Shown here: positions 51,837 to 59,835 of the stretch, in pieces
Layout of the letters: each line of letters begins with the position of its first letter
Numbering within the stretch: position 1 is the first letter of the stretch
NCBI GenBank assembly: GCA_910584005.1
Contig: CAJTXR010000001.1
Location: 248,001 to 312,000, forward strand
Length of the DNA stretch: 64,000 nucleotides
Source of the DNA: an uncultured Anaeroplasmataceae bacterium
Lineage (GTDB): Bacteria > Bacillota_I > Bacilli_A > Acholeplasmatales > Anaeroplasmataceae
Direction: 5' to 3'
The notes under the pieces: model-generated
Databases searched by the model: none
Told to the model about the DNA's origin: nothing
Seen by the model: only the letters and a program-made list of their open reading frames with translations
Program-made: the position numbers and the translations under genes

Positions 51837-52847
51837 CTAATACTTTAGCCCTATAAGCTTCATCATAATTTGAACAGCATTGGTGGCGGCACCTTTTCTT
51901 ATTTGATCACCGCAACACCAAAGACAAACGGCACGTTCGTGTATTATACTTTTTCTAATTCTGCCAACAAATACAAGATCTTGACTGCTCGTATCCTTTG
52001 GCATAGGATATAAAAATAATGACGGATTATCGACTAATTTACAGCCACTCGCCTTTGATATTGCTTCTCTTATATCCTCTATAGATAAATCATCTTCCAT
52101 CAACACACACAATGAAATCGAATGAGATCGAGGTACAGGAACTCTTACACAAGTACAATCCACTTTCAAATTAGGCAAATGAAGTATCTTTCGACCTTCA
52201 TTTTGCATCTTCATTTCCTCGGTGGTATATCCATTATCTAAAAAAGATCCAATTTGAGGAATCAAATTATCCACAATTTGATATGGAAAAACAGAACTTT
52301 GTATTTCTTTATTTTCTAAAACTGCTTTCATTTGATCCTTAAGCTCTATAGGCCCAGCAGCACCTGCTCCACTGGTTGCTTGATAAGTAGATGCAATGAT
52401 TGAATTGATTTTTGTAATCTTAGCAATTCCAGAAAGAGCCATCAAAGCGATAATCGTTGAACAATTCGGATTTGCAATAACCCCTTTGTGAAAAAAAGCA
52501 TCTTCTCCATTAATTTCAGGAACTACAAGCGGAACGGATGAATCCATGCGAAAAGCACTTGAATTGTCAATAAAAACTGCTCCACTTTGAACAATGTAAT
52601 CTTTAAATTGTTTGGCCACTGAATTTGAAGCTGCACCTAAAACAAAGTCTAGGCCTTGAAAGCTATTTTCAGTTGCTTCCTCTACTTCATATTGTGCTTG
52701 ACCAAATTTTATTTTTTTACCCACACTTTTCGCACTAGCAAATAATTTTAAGGACTCAATTGGTACTTGATATTCCTCCAATATATTTAGCATTTCTCTC
52801 CCAACAGCACCTGTAGCACCTAAAATGCCAACTCTATATTGTTTCAT
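51837..52847 (-). CDS. asd: Aspartate-semialdehyde dehydrogenase
   Basis: NADPH-dependent second step after LysC. 336 residues with the dinucleotide loop GATGAVGREML (10-20), catalytic Cys129 in NPNCST, SGAGAAG near 177-183, and VPVPRSHS with catalytic His. Secure. It is transcribed from a leader of about 120 nt and followed by lysC. Confidence 0.97.
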   Translation of the reverse strand: MKQYRVGILGATGAVGREMLNILEEYQVPIESLKLFASAKSVGKKIKFGQAQYEVEEATENSFQGLDFVLGAASNSVAKQFKDYIVQSGAVFIDNSSAFRMDSSVPLVVPEINGEDAFFHKGVIANPNCSTIIALMALSGIAKITKINSIIASTYQATSGAGAAGPIELKDQMKAVLENKEIQSSVFPYQIVDNLIPQIGSFLDNGYTTEEMKMQNEGRKILHLPNLKVDCTCVRVPVPRSHSISLCVLMEDDLSIEDIREAISKASGCKLVDNPSLFLYPMPKDTSSQDLVFVGRIRKSIIHERAVCLWCCGDQIRKGAATNAVQIMMKLIGLKY

Positions 52848-53052
52848 TTTTACACCCCATTTCCTACATAAAAAATTAAAACATCAGCCGTTTCAATATT
52901 ATTTAATGCTACAAAATCAAATTTGTCTATTACAAAGACCTCAATGCTTCAATTAAAGCGAAAATCTATTTTAATTTATACTCTATTTTTTTAAAATCAA
53001 GAGAGTAAATTCTCATAAACAATCTCTAATCTTAAGCATTAATTTTCTGAAT
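52848..53052 (-). promoter_or_regulatory. asd leader region
   Basis: 205 bp between dapB and asd. A possible promoter (TTGATT, 16 nt, TAAATT) lies at 52973-53000. The leader contains mutually exclusive short hairpins: TTTGT-aatag-ACAAA and ACAAAT-ttg-ATTTGT share the middle segment. No T-run terminator or known riboswitch motif was recognised; no gene seen. Confidence 0.35.
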
Positions 53053-53772
53053 TTACTTTTTATCTTTTCCAAAAAGCACATCTTCCATTGTATAAAATCC
53101 CGCATTTTGTTGAACTAAAAAATGAGCAGCATGAAGTGCACCCACTGCAAAAATTTTTTTAGATTGAGCCATATGTTTAATTGAAATTACCTCATCTTCT
53201 CCACAGTATAAAATCTCATGCTCTCCCACAATGGAGCCTCCACGTATTGAATGAACGCCTATTTCATCTGGTTTCCGAAGTCCATTTCCATAGCGTGTAT
53301 AATTCGGTTCGAAATTTGTTGACTCCATAGCACTTTCCAAAAGCATCTTTGCTGTCCCAGAAGGACTATCAACCTTATTATGATGATGAGCCTCAATGAT
53401 TTCAATATCATACGTATCCTTTAAAATTGGAGTAATCTCTTTTACTAACCGATTTAATAAAATTACACCCAAGGATAAATTTGCACTTTGAAGAACAGGG
53501 ACATAAAGAGATAGATCTTTAATTTTTAAAAGCTGCTGCTCACTATATCCTGTAGTTGCAAATAAGCAAGGTTTATGATATTTTTTAGCAAATTCAATAA
53601 TCATATCCAAATTCGCTGGATTTGAAAAATCAATAATCACATCAAATTGATGATCTGTTTGTTCTAAAGTTTTATACTTGCACTCCAATCCAACAGGATA
53701 AGCAAGCTCTTCTTTGGCTAAATCACAAACAATTTTTCCCATAGCACCATAGCCTACAACACAAAGTTTCAT
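53053..53772 (-). CDS. dapB: 4-hydroxy-tetrahydrodipicolinate reductase
   Basis: 239 residues, a little shorter than most DapB. NAD(P)-binding GYGAMGK (8-14) and the active-site EAHHHNKVDSPSGTA region. It starts in the dapA stop (ATGA overlap). Part of lysA-dapF-dapA-dapB. Confidence 0.96.
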   Translation of the reverse strand: MKLCVVGYGAMGKIVCDLAKEELAYPVGLECKYKTLEQTDHQFDVIIDFSNPANLDMIIEFAKKYHKPCLFATTGYSEQQLLKIKDLSLYVPVLQSANLSLGVILLNRLVKEITPILKDTYDIEIIEAHHHNKVDSPSGTAKMLLESAMESTNFEPNYTRYGNGLRKPDEIGVHSIRGGSIVGEHEILYCGEDEVISIKHMAQSKKIFAVGALHAAHFLVQQNAGFYTMEDVLFGKDKK

Positions 53773-54650
53773 CTGATTTCCTCCTCATATTTTTTCATTG
53801 CCGCAATCAGTTTATTTTTAGCAGGCTCACTCATAGAATAAAGAGGCAATCTATAGCCTCCCACTTTAAATCCCCAAAAATTAAGAGCCTCTTTTACTGG
53901 AATTGGATTCGTTTCTAAAAATAATCCATGAGCCAAAGGAAGAAGTTTCTTTTGCAACTTTACTGCCTCTAAATATTCATTTTTCAAACAAAAATTACAA
54001 AGCTCATGAACTTCTCTTGGACAAATATTGGCTAAAACTGAGATAACTCCCTTAGCACCAATCGACATCATAGGTACAATAATATCATCATTTCCTGAAA
54101 GCATAATAAATGAATCCGACAAAAAGCAAGATACCTCAACTGCGTAACTCATATTTCCTGAGGCTTCTTTAATCCCATAAATATTGGGATGTTTAGCCAA
54201 AACTTCAATTGCTGATATACTTATATTCATCCCTGTCCGAGAAGGAACATTGTATAAAAGAATAGGACAAGAACTCGCCTCAGCAATACTTATAAAATGC
54301 TGGATTACGCCTTGTTCATTTGTTTTGTTGTAATATGGAGTAATACTCAATATATAATCAGCTCCTAATTGTGAATACCTTTTTGCCAAGAAAACTGCTT
54401 GATGAGTATCATTTGACCCAGCTCCAACAATCAAAGGAACACGATGTTGTATTGTTTTAACACTAATACTTATAAGTTCCTCAGCTTCTTTTTGTGTCAA
54501 TGTTGTAGCCTCTCCTGTTGTCCCTAAAATTACAATTCCATCTGTTTTGTTTTCTAAATGATATTCTAATAGTTCAACAAATTTTTTATAATTGACACTC
54601 CCATCCTCATAAAATGGTGTTACAATCGCAACAATACTTCCCTGTAACAT
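53769..54650 (-). CDS. dapA: 4-hydroxy-tetrahydrodipicolinate synthase
   Basis: Condenses pyruvate with aspartate semialdehyde. 293 residues of the DapA/NanA TIM barrel: GTTGEATT (43-50), Tyr133 in YNVPSRTG and the Schiff-base Lys161 in GIKEASG. Full length. One nucleotide after dapF and overlapping dapB. Confidence 0.97.
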   Translation of the reverse strand: MLQGSIVAIVTPFYEDGSVNYKKFVELLEYHLENKTDGIVILGTTGEATTLTQKEAEELISISVKTIQHRVPLIVGAGSNDTHQAVFLAKRYSQLGADYILSITPYYNKTNEQGVIQHFISIAEASSCPILLYNVPSRTGMNISISAIEVLAKHPNIYGIKEASGNMSYAVEVSCFLSDSFIMLSGNDDIIVPMMSIGAKGVISVLANICPREVHELCNFCLKNEYLEAVKLQKKLLPLAHGLFLETNPIPVKEALNFWGFKVGGYRLPLYSMSEPAKNKLIAAMKKYEEEIR

Positions 54651-54651
54651 A

Positions 54652-55458
54652 CTAACACTCCTTTATTGCTCCAATATAAGAAAGAACAGCTGGTCCTTCC
54701 ATAAAAACTGCCTCTTTTTTGGTAATTTCAATTCCAAGTTCTCCTGCCTCTACTTTAACCTTGATTTTAGAATCAACAAGTCCAAGTTTATACGCTGTAA
54801 TCATAGCTGCACAAGCACCAGTACCGCAAGCAAGAGTCCAGCCAACTCCACGTCCATAAGTACGAATCTGTAAAGTTTTACGGTCAATTATTTTTACAAA
54901 ATTGACATTGGTATGACTTTTAAATAATGGATTTTTACAAATTTTCTCTGCTAAATTTAATACTTTTGAATCTAAACTATCCACAAATATTACGGTATGG
55001 ATTGTACCGATAAAAAAGGAATAAATGGTCAAGTGATAATTTTCTACAGTCAATAATCTACCAAAAGAATCAATATGATCGGAAACATGAATCATTTGAT
55101 TATTAAAGATAGGTTTTCCCATATCTACTCGTACTAAAAAAGGGTCTTCCTTTGCAATTTCTAAATGCATAATTCCAGCTTGAGTTAAGCAATCAAATTT
55201 TTTTTCTTTTACAATTTTTTTCTCATAACAATACCTTGCAAAACAGCGAATCCCATTTCCATTCATACTCGCCTTTGTACCATCTGGATTATAATAAACC
55301 ATTTCTAAAGGATCCTGTCTTACAAGAATTAAACCATCTGCACCAACCCCATGCTTACGGTCACAAATTTCCTTTGCTCGCAGTTCATAATTTATTTGTT
55401 CTTCATACTCCATAATGCAAAAATCATTTCCACAACCATGCATTTTGTAAAATTCCAT
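54652..55458 (-). CDS. dapF: Diaminopimelate epimerase
   Basis: Interconverts LL- and meso-DAP. 268 residues, both active-site Cys present: Cys72 in GNGIRCFARYC and the second in ACGTGACAA (about 212-220). N-terminal MHGCGNDF is typical. Its presence, with MurE of the DNPR type, supports meso-DAP in the wall. Confidence 0.97.
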   Translation of the reverse strand: MEFYKMHGCGNDFCIMEYEEQINYELRAKEICDRKHGVGADGLILVRQDPLEMVYYNPDGTKASMNGNGIRCFARYCYEKKIVKEKKFDCLTQAGIMHLEIAKEDPFLVRVDMGKPIFNNQMIHVSDHIDSFGRLLTVENYHLTIYSFFIGTIHTVIFVDSLDSKVLNLAEKICKNPLFKSHTNVNFVKIIDRKTLQIRTYGRGVGWTLACGTGACAAMITAYKLGLVDSKIKVKVEAGELGIEITKKEAVFMEGPAVLSYIGAIKEC

Positions 55459-55459
55459 A

Positions 55460-56680
55460 CTATATCTCTCTTTCTAATAATTCCTCATAGGTTTGTCGCT
55501 TAACAGCAACCCGGTCCAAGCCATTTTCAACAAAAATTACAGCAGGGGTGACTGCTTTATTATAATTACTGCTCATAGAGTATCCATATGCTCCCGTTGA
55601 ATAAGTGATCAGTAAATCGCCTTCTTTTGCTTCTGGAAGCAATATATTATCAATAATGATATCCCCACTCTCACAGCATTTTCCCGCAACAGTGACAACT
55701 TTATTTTTTAAAACATTTTCTTTCCCAACAATATCAGCAGTATAATCTGCTTGATATAAGGCAGGTCGAATATTATCTGTCATACCGCCATCTATAAAAT
55801 AGTACAACTTATTTGGTGTTTGCTTAATATACCCAATTGTATAGAGGGTTGTTCCTGCTTCTGCTACAATACTTCTTCCTGGTTCAATACACAGTTTTGC
55901 AATATGAACTTGTTCTTTTTCAAGTTCTTTTTCTACTGTTTCTACTAAATACCTTGCAACTATATCATAAGCAACAGGATGATCTCTATTTGTATATTTC
56001 GCTCCAAACCCGCCACCAATATTTAAGCAAAGCGGATAACAAAATTCTTTACATATCTGAACAAGTTTTTTTATTGCGGCTCCAAATGCGTTTAAATCAA
56101 AAATTTGTGAGCCAATATGGGAATGGAATCCCACTAGATGAATGTATTTTGAAGATTGAACAATAAAGATCATCTCTTCATATTCTTTTGAATGGTATAA
56201 AATACCAAATTTAGAATCAATATGAGCTGTAACAACAAACTTATGCGTATGAGCTTCAACTCCAACATTTAAACGGAAATATACCTGTACACATACCTTC
56301 ATTTCTATACATAATTGCTCTAGCTTTTTAAGCTCCATTAGATTATCAACTACTATATAGCCAACTTGTTCCTTAAGGGCAAATCGTAATTCCTCTTCAC
56401 TTTTATTGTTCCCGTGAAAATAAACCTTTGCCATATCAAATCCAATGGCCTTAGCCGTAATGAGTTCCCCTAAAGAAACAACATCTAAAGATAGGTTTTC
56501 TTTTTGAATCAAGCGAAGCATTTCTTTTACACAGAACGCTTTTGAAGCATAAAGAATTTCAGTTTGAAAAAAGGAAGATTTAAAATTATTTTTAAATTTT
56601 GTTATAATTTCCTTCATTAGATCCACATTATATATATAAAGGGGAGTTCCATATTTTTCCTTTAATGCTTGATACTCCAT
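55460..56680 (-). CDS. lysA: Diaminopimelate decarboxylase
   Basis: PLP enzyme making lysine from meso-DAP. About 406 residues: PLP Lys47 in YASKAFC, HSHIGSQI, GGGFGAKY, EPGRSIV and CCESGD near 325. The ATG at 56678-56680 has GGAGG 5 nt upstream; a longer in-frame ATG lies in the riboswitch expression platform. It is the first gene of lysA-dapF-dapA-dapB under the lysine riboswitch. Confidence 0.96.
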   Translation of the reverse strand: MEYQALKEKYGTPLYIYNVDLMKEIITKFKNNFKSSFFQTEILYASKAFCVKEMLRLIQKENLSLDVVSLGELITAKAIGFDMAKVYFHGNNKSEEELRFALKEQVGYIVVDNLMELKKLEQLCIEMKVCVQVYFRLNVGVEAHTHKFVVTAHIDSKFGILYHSKEYEEMIFIVQSSKYIHLVGFHSHIGSQIFDLNAFGAAIKKLVQICKEFCYPLCLNIGGGFGAKYTNRDHPVAYDIVARYLVETVEKELEKEQVHIAKLCIEPGRSIVAEAGTTLYTIGYIKQTPNKLYYFIDGGMTDNIRPALYQADYTADIVGKENVLKNKVVTVAGKCCESGDIIIDNILLPEAKEGDLLITYSTGAYGYSMSSNYNKAVTPAVIFVENGLDRVAVKRQTYEELLEREI

Positions 56681-56689
56681 AACAACCTC

Positions 56690-56715
56690 CAAAAAAATAA
56701 AGCGCCCAAGCGCTT
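56690..56715 (-). terminator. Riboswitch-controlled terminator of lysA
   Basis: Stem AAGCGC/GCGCTT with a 4-nt loop and a T-rich tail (TATTTTTTT) on the minus strand, just upstream of the GGAGG of lysA. The sequence GGCGCT at the 3' end of the aptamer (56736-56743) could pair with parts of this stem as antiterminator. Confidence 0.75.
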
Positions 56716-56906
56716 CTTTGATTCTATTCACTACTTTAGCGCCTCTACATAATCATGTAGGAGTGATATAAGTATTTCTTATATCCCCATAGTCGTTCTT
56801 TGCCAAAAAAGACCATTCGGCAATGGTTACCTTTCATTTACTTCTTTGAATGCCTTCTCCATAAACTACTCTTTTACATTGCTACCTCTAACTATAAAAA
56901 TTGAAC
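56690..56906 (-). promoter_or_regulatory. Lysine riboswitch (L-box) upstream of lysA
   Basis: The leader of about 200 nt carries the expected order of L-box elements on the minus strand: AGAGGTAGC near the 5' end, AAAGAGTAG, GAGAAGG, AAAGG, GCCGAA and GGGGATA, and ends with AGAGGCGCTA before the terminator. Lysine binding should favour termination and lower lysA-dap expression. The match is by motifs and context. Confidence 0.85.
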
Positions 56907-56912
56907 GATATG

Positions 56913-56941
56913 ATTATACTACATTCTTGATAAAATGTCTA
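56913..56941 (-). promoter_or_regulatory. Promoter of the lysA operon
   Basis: TAGACA, 17 nt, TATAAT on the minus strand, directly upstream of the riboswitch. Confidence 0.75.
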
Positions 56942-56951
56942 TAAAATTTCG

Positions 56952-57944
56952 CTATGCTTTTAATTTTGTTTCTAAAATAGCGACTTTAACTTCTCTTTGC
57001 AAGGAATCAATCTTCTTTAATAATGTCAAGTCTTGATATTTTTGTGCTAAATTAAGAGGAGTTTGATTATATGAATCCATTCGGTTTACATTTTTTAATG
57101 TCAAATTTTTCTTAATTTCCTTTGCATTATTTGTATAAATTGCATAATGTAAGGGGAATTTTTTCTTATATTGGTTTAATTCATATAAATCTATCAATTC
57201 CATAATATATGTCTTTGTCGATTGCTTAGATGGAATATCTAATATTGTTTCACAATTTTTATTTTTAATATCATATATTGCACCATGCTGTAAAAGAATT
57301 TGAATACACTTTAAATGATTATTCCGCACTGCATAAAATAAAGCAGTTTCTCCAAAATGATTCTTATGATTGACAAAAACATTCTGTTCTAATAAAAATT
57401 CTATGCTGGATAAATCATTATGTTCAGCAGCAAGAAATAAAGATGTATTTCCTAAATAATTTTCATCCTCAATTCTTTCTTGATAATGACCAAATTCTTG
57501 AATGAATTTTAAACTTTTTGAACGAATTAAAGCCATAAAACATGATTCTTTTTGATCATCTACCATAGATAAATCTAACTCGTATTTTTCTAAGTACAAT
57601 CGAATCATTTGTTCCCGACCATAAAGACATGCCAAATATAAAGGACTCTGTTTCTTATGATTCAACTTTAAAGGATCCCCTGACGTTTTAAAAAGCATTT
57701 TTAAATACCCTAGCCGATTATGAATTACAGCATAATGAAAACATGTATTACCGAAAGAATCAGCAGCATCTACATTGCAATAAGAGGACAATAGTAATTG
57801 AACCATTTCTGTTTGATGCATTTTAATTGCTACAGCTAATAAGGTTTGCCCTCGATCGTTCACCTGATTCACATCTCCATAAGATAAATATGCATTCATT
57901 TTTTCTATATCATTTGAAATGATATAATCAAATGGATTTTTCAT
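56952..57944 (-). CDS. Ankyrin repeat protein
   Basis: 330 residues with about seven to eight ankyrin repeats of the G-x-T-x-L-x-x-A-x-x-x-x-x-x-x-x-V-x-L-L-L type (for example near 32-57, 65-90, 98-125, 170-195, 203-228), the last ones degenerate. No signal peptide or catalytic domain. Likely a cytosolic protein-protein interaction scaffold. It starts 1 nt after the HU stop and so is probably co-transcribed with HU. Partner unknown. Confidence 0.88.
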   Translation of the reverse strand: MKNPFDYIISNDIEKMNAYLSYGDVNQVNDRGQTLLAVAIKMHQTEMVQLLLSSYCNVDAADSFGNTCFHYAVIHNRLGYLKMLFKTSGDPLKLNHKKQSPLYLACLYGREQMIRLYLEKYELDLSMVDDQKESCFMALIRSKSLKFIQEFGHYQERIEDENYLGNTSLFLAAEHNDLSSIEFLLEQNVFVNHKNHFGETALFYAVRNNHLKCIQILLQHGAIYDIKNKNCETILDIPSKQSTKTYIMELIDLYELNQYKKKFPLHYAIYTNNAKEIKKNLTLKNVNRMDSYNQTPLNLAQKYQDLTLLKKIDSLQREVKVAILETKLKA

Positions 57945-57945
57945 T

Positions 57946-58227
57946 TTACTCTCCTTGATTTACCAAATCCTTAAAACTTTTCGCACATTTGAAAACAGGT
58001 GCCTTTGACCCTTCAATCAATATTTCTTCCCCAGTTTGCGGATTTCGTCCTGTTTTTTTTGCTCGCTCATGAACTTCAAATGTCCCAAAGCCTGTAATGA
58101 CAACTTTTTCTCCTCTTACTAAAGATTCAATCACAGTGTCAAACAAAGCATTCATTAATTCTTCAGCTTGTTTTTTTGTGGTATTTATTTTTTCTGCTAT
58201 ACTATTGACTAACTCAGGCTTGTTCAT
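57946..58227 (-). CDS. hup: Histone-like DNA-binding protein HU
   Basis: 93 residues with the HU/IHF fold: MNKPELVNSIAEKINTTKKQ, GFGTFEVHERA and the Arg/Pro arm GRNPQTGEEI. Nucleoid protein binding bent or nicked DNA without much sequence preference. GGAGG 7 nt before the ATG and a good promoter. It shares its transcript with the ankyrin gene. Confidence 0.97.
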   Translation of the reverse strand: MNKPELVNSIAEKINTTKKQAEELMNALFDTVIESLVRGEKVVITGFGTFEVHERAKKTGRNPQTGEEILIEGSKAPVFKCAKSFKDLVNQGE

Positions 58228-58260
58228 TGTCGTTCCTCCAAAAATGCAAATTATAAAAAA

Positions 58261-58288
58261 ATTATATCACATTATTCTTTAAATCCAA
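58261..58288 (-). promoter_or_regulatory. Promoter of hup and the ankyrin gene
   Basis: TTGGAT, 16 nt, TATAAT with extended TGA, minus strand. Confidence 0.65.
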
Positions 58289-58347
58289 TTCTTACTATTG
58301 AAAAATAATTAAAAAACGTTTTTATTCTTTTATTGATATAATATTAG

Positions 58348-58770
58348 TTATAGGTTATCACTATATGTATCTAGCTTTTGAACAATACGGATAAAGTGAT
58401 TGGTATCTTCTTCTCCCAAAATATTTATAATTCCTTGAACCTTATTTAAAATAAATTGATGCATAACTAAGTATTCTTGCTCCTTATCAGGATTAAAATA
58501 AATAATTTGTCTTTTAGAAGAAGTGTCTTTCTTGCGAAATACAAAACCTTGTAGAACAAGCTGGTTAATTGTCCGATTCGCCAAAGATTTTAGCATTTTT
58601 GTAAAACTTAAAATATCCTTTAGATAGACACCTTTATTCTGCTGATATGCTTCATAAGCTAAATTTAAAAGAATTGCTTCATTATAATTATAATGTTCAA
58701 TTATTCGATTATTTTTAATGATAGAGGAAAATCGTATCCATGATTTAATTAATTCTTCATTTTGATTCAT
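58348..58770 (-). CDS. MarR-type winged-helix regulator
   Basis: 140 residues: helical N terminus, a winged helix (about 35-105) with LKDILSFTKMLKSLANRTINQL as the DNA-recognition part, then a beta wing and a long dimerisation helix. The ligand and targets are unknown. The ATG at 58768-58770 has GGAGG 7 nt upstream; the longer frame up to 58845 has no such site. It lies downstream of the ABC transporter genes with its own promoter; control of them is possible but unproven. Confidence 0.85.
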   Translation of the reverse strand: MNQNEELIKSWIRFSSIIKNNRIIEHYNYNEAILLNLAYEAYQQNKGVYLKDILSFTKMLKSLANRTINQLVLQGFVFRKKDTSSKRQIIYFNPDKEQEYLVMHQFILNKVQGIINILGEEDTNHFIRIVQKLDTYSDNL

Positions 58771-58797
58771 ACTTCTTCCTCCATTATTTCTATTTAA

Positions 58798-58825
58798 ATT
58801 ATACTCTTTTTTTAAATTATTACAA
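58798..58825 (-). promoter_or_regulatory. Promoter of the MarR gene
   Basis: TTGTAA, 16 nt, TATAAT on the minus strand. Confidence 0.6.
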
Positions 58826-58937
58826 TAGAGAACCCTCCATTTCATTAGGGAGTTGATAATTCTAAAGTAGATTCAAATCCTACCAATTTTATATATAAAA
58901 GTCTATAAGAAATATGAAGAAACAACTCCTTGTAGGC

Positions 58938-58959
58938 ATTCATTATGGCAATAATGAAT
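58938..58959. repeat. Perfect inverted repeat after the ABC ATPase gene
   Basis: ATTCATTAT / ATAATGAAT with a 4-nt centre, 3 nt past the stop of the ATPase gene. It lacks a T run on the minus strand, so it may be a weak transcript end or an operator; uncertain. Confidence 0.4.
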
Positions 58960-58962
58960 CTT

Positions 58963-59835
58963 TTATAAAACTTTGCTTAAAAACTCCTTACAACGAGCTG
59001 TTTTCGGATGCAAAAAGACCTCTTCTGGACTCCCATCTTCTACGATAACTCCTTGATCCATAAACAAAACCCGATCCGATATTTCCTTAGCAAAAGACAT
59101 TTCATGGGTTACAATAACTATTGTCATTCCTGTTTTTGCTAAAGACTTAATTACTTCTAAAACCTCTTTTACCATTTCAGGATCTAAAGCACTTGTCGGC
59201 TCATCAAAGAGCATAACTTCAGGTTCCATAGCAAGTGCTCGTATAATTGCGAGCCTTTGTTTTTGACCTCCAGAAAGTTTCGTAGGAAATTCATATGCCT
59301 TAGAAGCAAGCCCCACTCTTTGTAATAAATCTAATGCCATTTTTTTGGCTTCTTTAGGATTCATCTTTTTGGTTAAAACTGGAGCTAATAAGATATTATC
59401 TAAACAAGTTAAGTTTGGAAAAACATTAAAGTGTTGAAACACCATTCCTATTTTTTGCCGATAATCCTGCATTTTTTCATCAACATGTTTTTTAAAATAA
59501 AAATCCTTTTTCTTCGCTTTTTTTAAGTCTTCTTTAAGCCTATGATATTCAGTGTTCTTCTCTTTTTCTTTACGATTTAAGAATTCAGCAAGCTCCATCT
59601 GCAACTTTAAGGTATTTGATTGATATAGTGGCGTATCATCAAACCAGATTTCTCCTCCATCAGGAATCTCTAATAAATTTAAACAACGTAGAAAAGTCGA
59701 TTTTCCACTTCCTGAAGAACCGATAATTGAAACTACCTCTCCTTTATAAATTTTTTGATTAATCCCCCATAATACTTTTAAATCCCCAAAACATTTTTGA
59801 AGATTCTTAACTTCAATCAATGGTTTTACTTCCAT
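58963..59835 (-). CDS. Polar amino acid ABC transporter ATPase (GlnQ-like) with insertion
   Basis: 290 residues: Walker A GSSGSGKST (39-47), Q loop at 134 in MVFQHFNVFPNLT, signature LSGGQKQR, Walker B VMLFDEPTSALDP and the H switch VTHEM. Between strand and Q loop, residues about 72-125 form an extra Lys/Glu-rich segment of ~50 residues, probably a coiled coil, which normal GlnQ/ArtP proteins of ~240 residues lack. It abuts the substrate-binding/permease gene (1-bp overlap), forming the transporter. Confidence 0.92.
   Translation of the reverse strand: MEVKPLIEVKNLQKCFGDLKVLWGINQKIYKGEVVSIIGSSGSGKSTFLRCLNLLEIPDGGEIWFDDTPLYQSNTLKLQMELAEFLNRKEKEKNTEYHRLKEDLKKAKKKDFYFKKHVDEKMQDYRQKIGMVFQHFNVFPNLTCLDNILLAPVLTKKMNPKEAKKMALDLLQRVGLASKAYEFPTKLSGGQKQRLAIIRALAMEPEVMLFDEPTSALDPEMVKEVLEVIKSLAKTGMTIVIVTHEMSFAKEISDRVLFMDQGVIVEDGSPEEVFLHPKTARCKEFLSKVL

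Noticed and set aside
58938..58959. Intrinsic terminator after the ABC ATPase gene
   Set aside because: The hairpin is perfect, but no T run follows on the minus strand; kept only as an inverted repeat.
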